A DNA stretch of 54,293 nucleotides from Clostridia bacterium (GTDB lineage Bacteria; Bacillota; Clostridia; Oscillospirales; QAKW01), in the NCBI GenBank assembly GCA_017937065.1, contig JAGBEI010000010.1, forward strand, positions 1 to 54,293, in the 5' to 3' direction. Below the pieces are notes generated by a model. That model was not told the origin of the DNA. It did not search any database and saw only the letters and a program-made list of their open reading frames with translations. Below, one piece after another: positions 53,414-54,293 of this stretch. The position numbers and the translations under genes were made by a program. The first letter of the stretch is position 1, and each line of letters opens with the position of its first letter.

Positions 53414-54293
53414 GTTTTATAAAAACAGAAAATGGTTTTACATCATTTCTATCTGCCTTATGCTTGTAGGCGTCGTCTCTTTATTCATACGCGGCGTTGA
53501 GCTTGATATTCAGTTCAGCGGCGGTACAAAAATATCCTACAGCTACTCGGGCGACATTCAAATTTCGGACGTTGAAACAATCGTAACCAACATCTTGGGA
53601 AAAAAGGCAACCGCTCAGACTCAGACTGCTGTCAGTGAAGACAGCGACCGCAAAACTGTCGTTATAAGCGTAGGAGGCACTTCAAGCCTTACGACGGAAC
53701 AGCTTGATAAAATAACAGAAGAAATTTCAGCAAAATATTCTGCTAATGATATTGAGCTTTACGAAACACAAAGTGTTGAGCCGTATATCGGAAAAAGATT
53801 CTTTACAAACGGTATCAAGGCTATGCTGATAGCTATGGTGCTGATTGTTATATATGTTACATTGAGATTTAAGATTATTTCCGGTTTTTCGGCAGCGCTT
53901 ACGGCGCTTCTTGCCCTTTTCCATGATCTCCTCTTGGTTTTCTTTACATTTGTAATTTTCGGTATCCCGATAAACGACGGTTTTGTAGCGGTTGTACTGA
54001 CAATTCTCGGTTATTCGGTAAACGATACTATCGTCATATATGATAAAATACGCTATAATAAACGTCTGCATGCGGGAAAAATGTCTATTGAAGAAATCGC
54101 GGATACAAGCATAAACCAGTGTCTTACAAGAACCGTAAACACATCGCTGATGTCAGGTCTCGCTATTGCGCTTGTGTTCATCTTTTCTCTTATCAGCGGA
54201 CTTACATCGGTTTCGCATTTTGCACTCCCCTTAATGGTGGGTATTATCTCAGGTTGTTACTCCTCGATTACACTTCCCGGTACACTCTGGGTA
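53406..54293 (+). CDS. secF: Protein translocase subunit SecF, cut by the window end
   Basis: The ATG at 53406 sits in the last codons of secD and the frame stays open for 296 codons to the edge. The visible part has an N-terminal membrane helix (FYIISICLMLVGVVSLF), the conserved DIQFSGGTKISY, a soluble P1 domain, and membrane segments with HDLLLVFFTFVIFG, LTILGYSVNDTIVIYDKIR and SINQCLTRTVNTS, the SecF signatures. At 296 residues it is close to complete; only the last few residues should be missing. Co-translated with secD. Confidence 0.95.
   Translation, partial: MIKFYKNRKWFYIISICLMLVGVVSLFIRGVELDIQFSGGTKISYSYSGDIQISDVETIVTNILGKKATAQTQTAVSEDSDRKTVVISVGGTSSLTTEQLDKITEEISAKYSANDIELYETQSVEPYIGKRFFTNGIKAMLIAMVLIVIYVTLRFKIISGFSAALTALLALFHDLLLVFFTFVIFGIPINDGFVAVVLTILGYSVNDTIVIYDKIRYNKRLHAGKMSIEEIADTSINQCLTRTVNTSLMSGLAIALVFIFSLISGLTSVSHFALPLMVGIISGCYSSITLPGTLWV

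Noticed and set aside
53727..54071. A 114-codon open frame on the minus strand at the right end
   Set aside because: It lies opposite secF, whose frame has clear SecF motifs; the reverse product is low-complexity and has no ribosome site.

Overview
The window comes from a low-to-medium GC, endospore-forming Gram-positive bacterium of the class Clostridia; an Oscillospirales/Ruminococcaceae-like relative is my best guess. The evidence is paired PolC and DnaE polymerases, SepF and DivIVA, SpoIIM and SpoIIE, WhiA, an S-layer-homology surface protein, strong AGGAGG-type ribosome sites, and the clostridial order of pyrH-frr-uppS-cdsA-dxr-rseP-ispG-polC. Nearly all of it is chromosomal core. I see no insertion sequence, prophage, CRISPR array, rRNA or plasmid gene. 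The most lineage-specific parts are the surface protein at 38.0-40.6 kb, the small genes after spoIIE, and the repeat-bearing gap at 0.6-1.0 kb.

Layout. 0-4 kb, leftward: queA-tgt-yajC-TIGR04086, then a repeat-bearing gap, spoIIM and the first codons of a gene that is probably xerD. 4-6.8 kb, rightward: the lysine/DAP operon asd-dapA-dapB, driven from a promoter that overlaps the queA promoter back to back. 6.9-24.6 kb, leftward: pyrH-frr-uppS-cdsA-dxr-rseP-ispG-polC-murB-rapZ-whiA-dnaE-pfkA, then tRNA-Leu(CAA) with its own promoter. 24.8-37.9 kb, leftward: a 13-gene run miaB-ylbF-mutS-mutL-miaA-hlyD-like-yggS-sepF-yggT-ylmH-divIVA-lspA-rluD. 38-40.6 kb: a secreted CAP/Big_2/SLH protein. 40.8-42.5 kb, rightward: a glycolipid glycosyltransferase and a PlsY-like acyltransferase. 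42.5-46 kb: a ZIP metal transporter (leftward), then spoIIE, an 89-aa membrane protein and a 28-aa Cys-rich microprotein (rightward). 46-49 kb, leftward: ychF, tRNA-Ala(CGC) and a split transketolase. 49.3-51.2 kb, rightward: rarA-nth. 51.1-51.9 kb, leftward: a DUF368/PopT-type transporter whose 3' end overlaps nth. 52.1 kb to the end, rightward: secD and a truncated secF.

How the genes work together. The two long leftward runs link DNA replication and mismatch repair (polC, dnaE, mutS, mutL), envelope precursors (murB, uppS, cdsA, the isoprenoid genes dxr and ispG), septum formation (sepF, ylmH, yggT, divIVA), membrane-protein processing (lspA, rseP) and tRNA modification (miaA, miaB; also queA, tgt). 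Sporulation genes are scattered: spoIIM and ylbF among the leftward genes, spoIIE alone with a promoter spaced like Spo0A-dependent promoters. The protein-export genes yajC and secDF lie at opposite ends.

I found no wholly new multi-gene system. The best candidates for undescribed biology are the 28-aa microprotein beside spoIIE with a sigma-K-like promoter, the paired TTTACATA repeats upstream of spoIIM, the hairpin that holds the ribosome site of the TIGR04086 gene, and strong hairpins without a U-tract just upstream of both tRNAs. All coordinates and motifs were read by eye. Promoter and hairpin calls are pattern matches without energy calculations.
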